A stretch of DNA of 28,003 nucleotides from a virus. The notes beneath the pieces are model-generated. The model did not search any database. It was not told where the DNA came from and saw only the letters and a list, made by a program, of their open reading frames with translations. The stretch spans positions 1-28,003 of the IMG/VR virus record IMGVR_UViG_3300045999_011059; one strand, given 5' to 3'. The first letter of the stretch is position 1. Each line of letters starts with the position of its first letter. A program made the position numbers and the translations under genes. Below, one piece after another: positions 27,815 through 28,003 of this stretch.

Positions 27815-28003
27815 TGGCCACTAGCTACAGCAGTTCAGACCTGGCCAAGCTTTTTTCTGGCGGTAAAGACAGTTTCCGAGAAGATGTTCTCGATGAGACT
27901 ACTTCTGAAAAGCTACTTGATCAGCTTTATGCGGATTCTTCAGATGGTATCGGACGTCTAGATTTGTGGAGCCGTGTTTTGGATGCGACCAAGGATGATT
28001 TAT
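27814..28003 (+). CDS. Truncated gene at the window edge, at least 63 aa
   Basis: ATG 27814 overlaps the preceding TAA (TAATG). The open frame continues to the end of the window: MATSYSSSDLAKLFSGGKDS, an acidic helix 'REDVLDETTSEKLLDQLY', then 'GRLDLWSRVLDATKD'. It is the next gene of the packaging/head operon, so portal or another head protein is plausible by position. The visible part is too short to identify. Confidence 0.6.
   Translation, partial: MATSYSSSDLAKLFSGGKDSFREDVLDETTSEKLLDQLYADSSDGIGRLDLWSRVLDATKDDL

Noticed and set aside
1-28003. Prophage or integrated element
   Set aside because: No integrase, excisionase or host flanking gene is seen. The tRNA-like fragment at 7772-7872 alone is not enough to claim an attachment site.

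Overview
The window is one stretch of a tailed double-stranded DNA phage genome (Caudoviricetes). The clearest markers are a large terminase subunit (24448-25968), two tail-fibre genes with C-terminal S74 intramolecular-chaperone domains (11273-12313 and 12699-14246), several further virion-type genes, a dCMP deaminase, a DUF3310 protein and a DUF5872-like protein. The small conserved genes (membrane protein at 7875, DUF7936-like protein at 14401, the 'TGLYSPGAD' fibre module) remind me of phages of marine picocyanobacteria. A cyanobacterial host such as Synechococcus is therefore my best guess, but it is recalled similarity and not a search result. No integrase, photosynthesis gene or polymerase is seen.

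Layout. (1) 1-1224: a tight minus-strand operon of five small early-type genes. It has a candidate promoter near 1331-1358 and three TGATC(A/T) sites at exact 10-bp spacing. (2) 1225-2585: about 1.36 kb with no convincing gene, holding a 32-bp tandem repeat, a 22-bp iteron-like repeat and several palindromes. (3) 2595-7607: four plus-strand genes, two of them large probable virion proteins that share a C-terminal module. (4) 7604-7872: a promoter followed by at least five stem-loops and then a tRNA-like fold, a candidate structured RNA. (5) 7875-9920: a small membrane protein, a methyltransferase on the minus strand, small proteins, a tRNA with CAU anticodon and a tRNA with UAA anticodon. A zinc-knuckle mini-ORF runs from one tRNA gene into the other. 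(6) 10012-14246: the tail-fibre region, in which two paralogous S74 fibres face each other. Between them, co-oriented with the second, is a 74-aa protein that looks like an Acb2-type anti-CBASS nucleotide sponge. (7) 14401-16464: DUF7936-like, AP2, zinc-ribbon and Cys-rich proteins, the dCMP deaminase and an overlooked 34-aa membrane peptide. (8) 16448-18640: FkbM methyltransferase, GT2 glycosyltransferase, a Cys-cluster protein and an HTH protein. (9) 18618-22142: six overlapping genes, probably virion or assembly proteins. (10) 22076-24393: minus-strand GT4 glycosyltransferase and GH130-like gene. (11) 24448-28003: terminase, a glycosyltransferase-like gene overlapping it, DUF3310, small structural proteins and a gene cut by the window edge.

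How it fits together. Packaging and virion genes are interleaved with a scattered set of sugar-handling enzymes: GT4, GT2, one GT-like, one GH130-like and two SAM methyltransferases. This suggests that the phage modifies its virion or the host surface glycans. The dCMP deaminase feeds dTMP synthesis, the two tRNAs may support UUA and CAU-decoded codons, and the Acb2-like gene would blunt CBASS or Thoeris immunity. Gene packing is very tight (ATGA and TAATG overlaps), and many starts are GTG or TTG with little Shine-Dalgarno sequence. The few long gaps are therefore notable, and several fold into strong hairpins.
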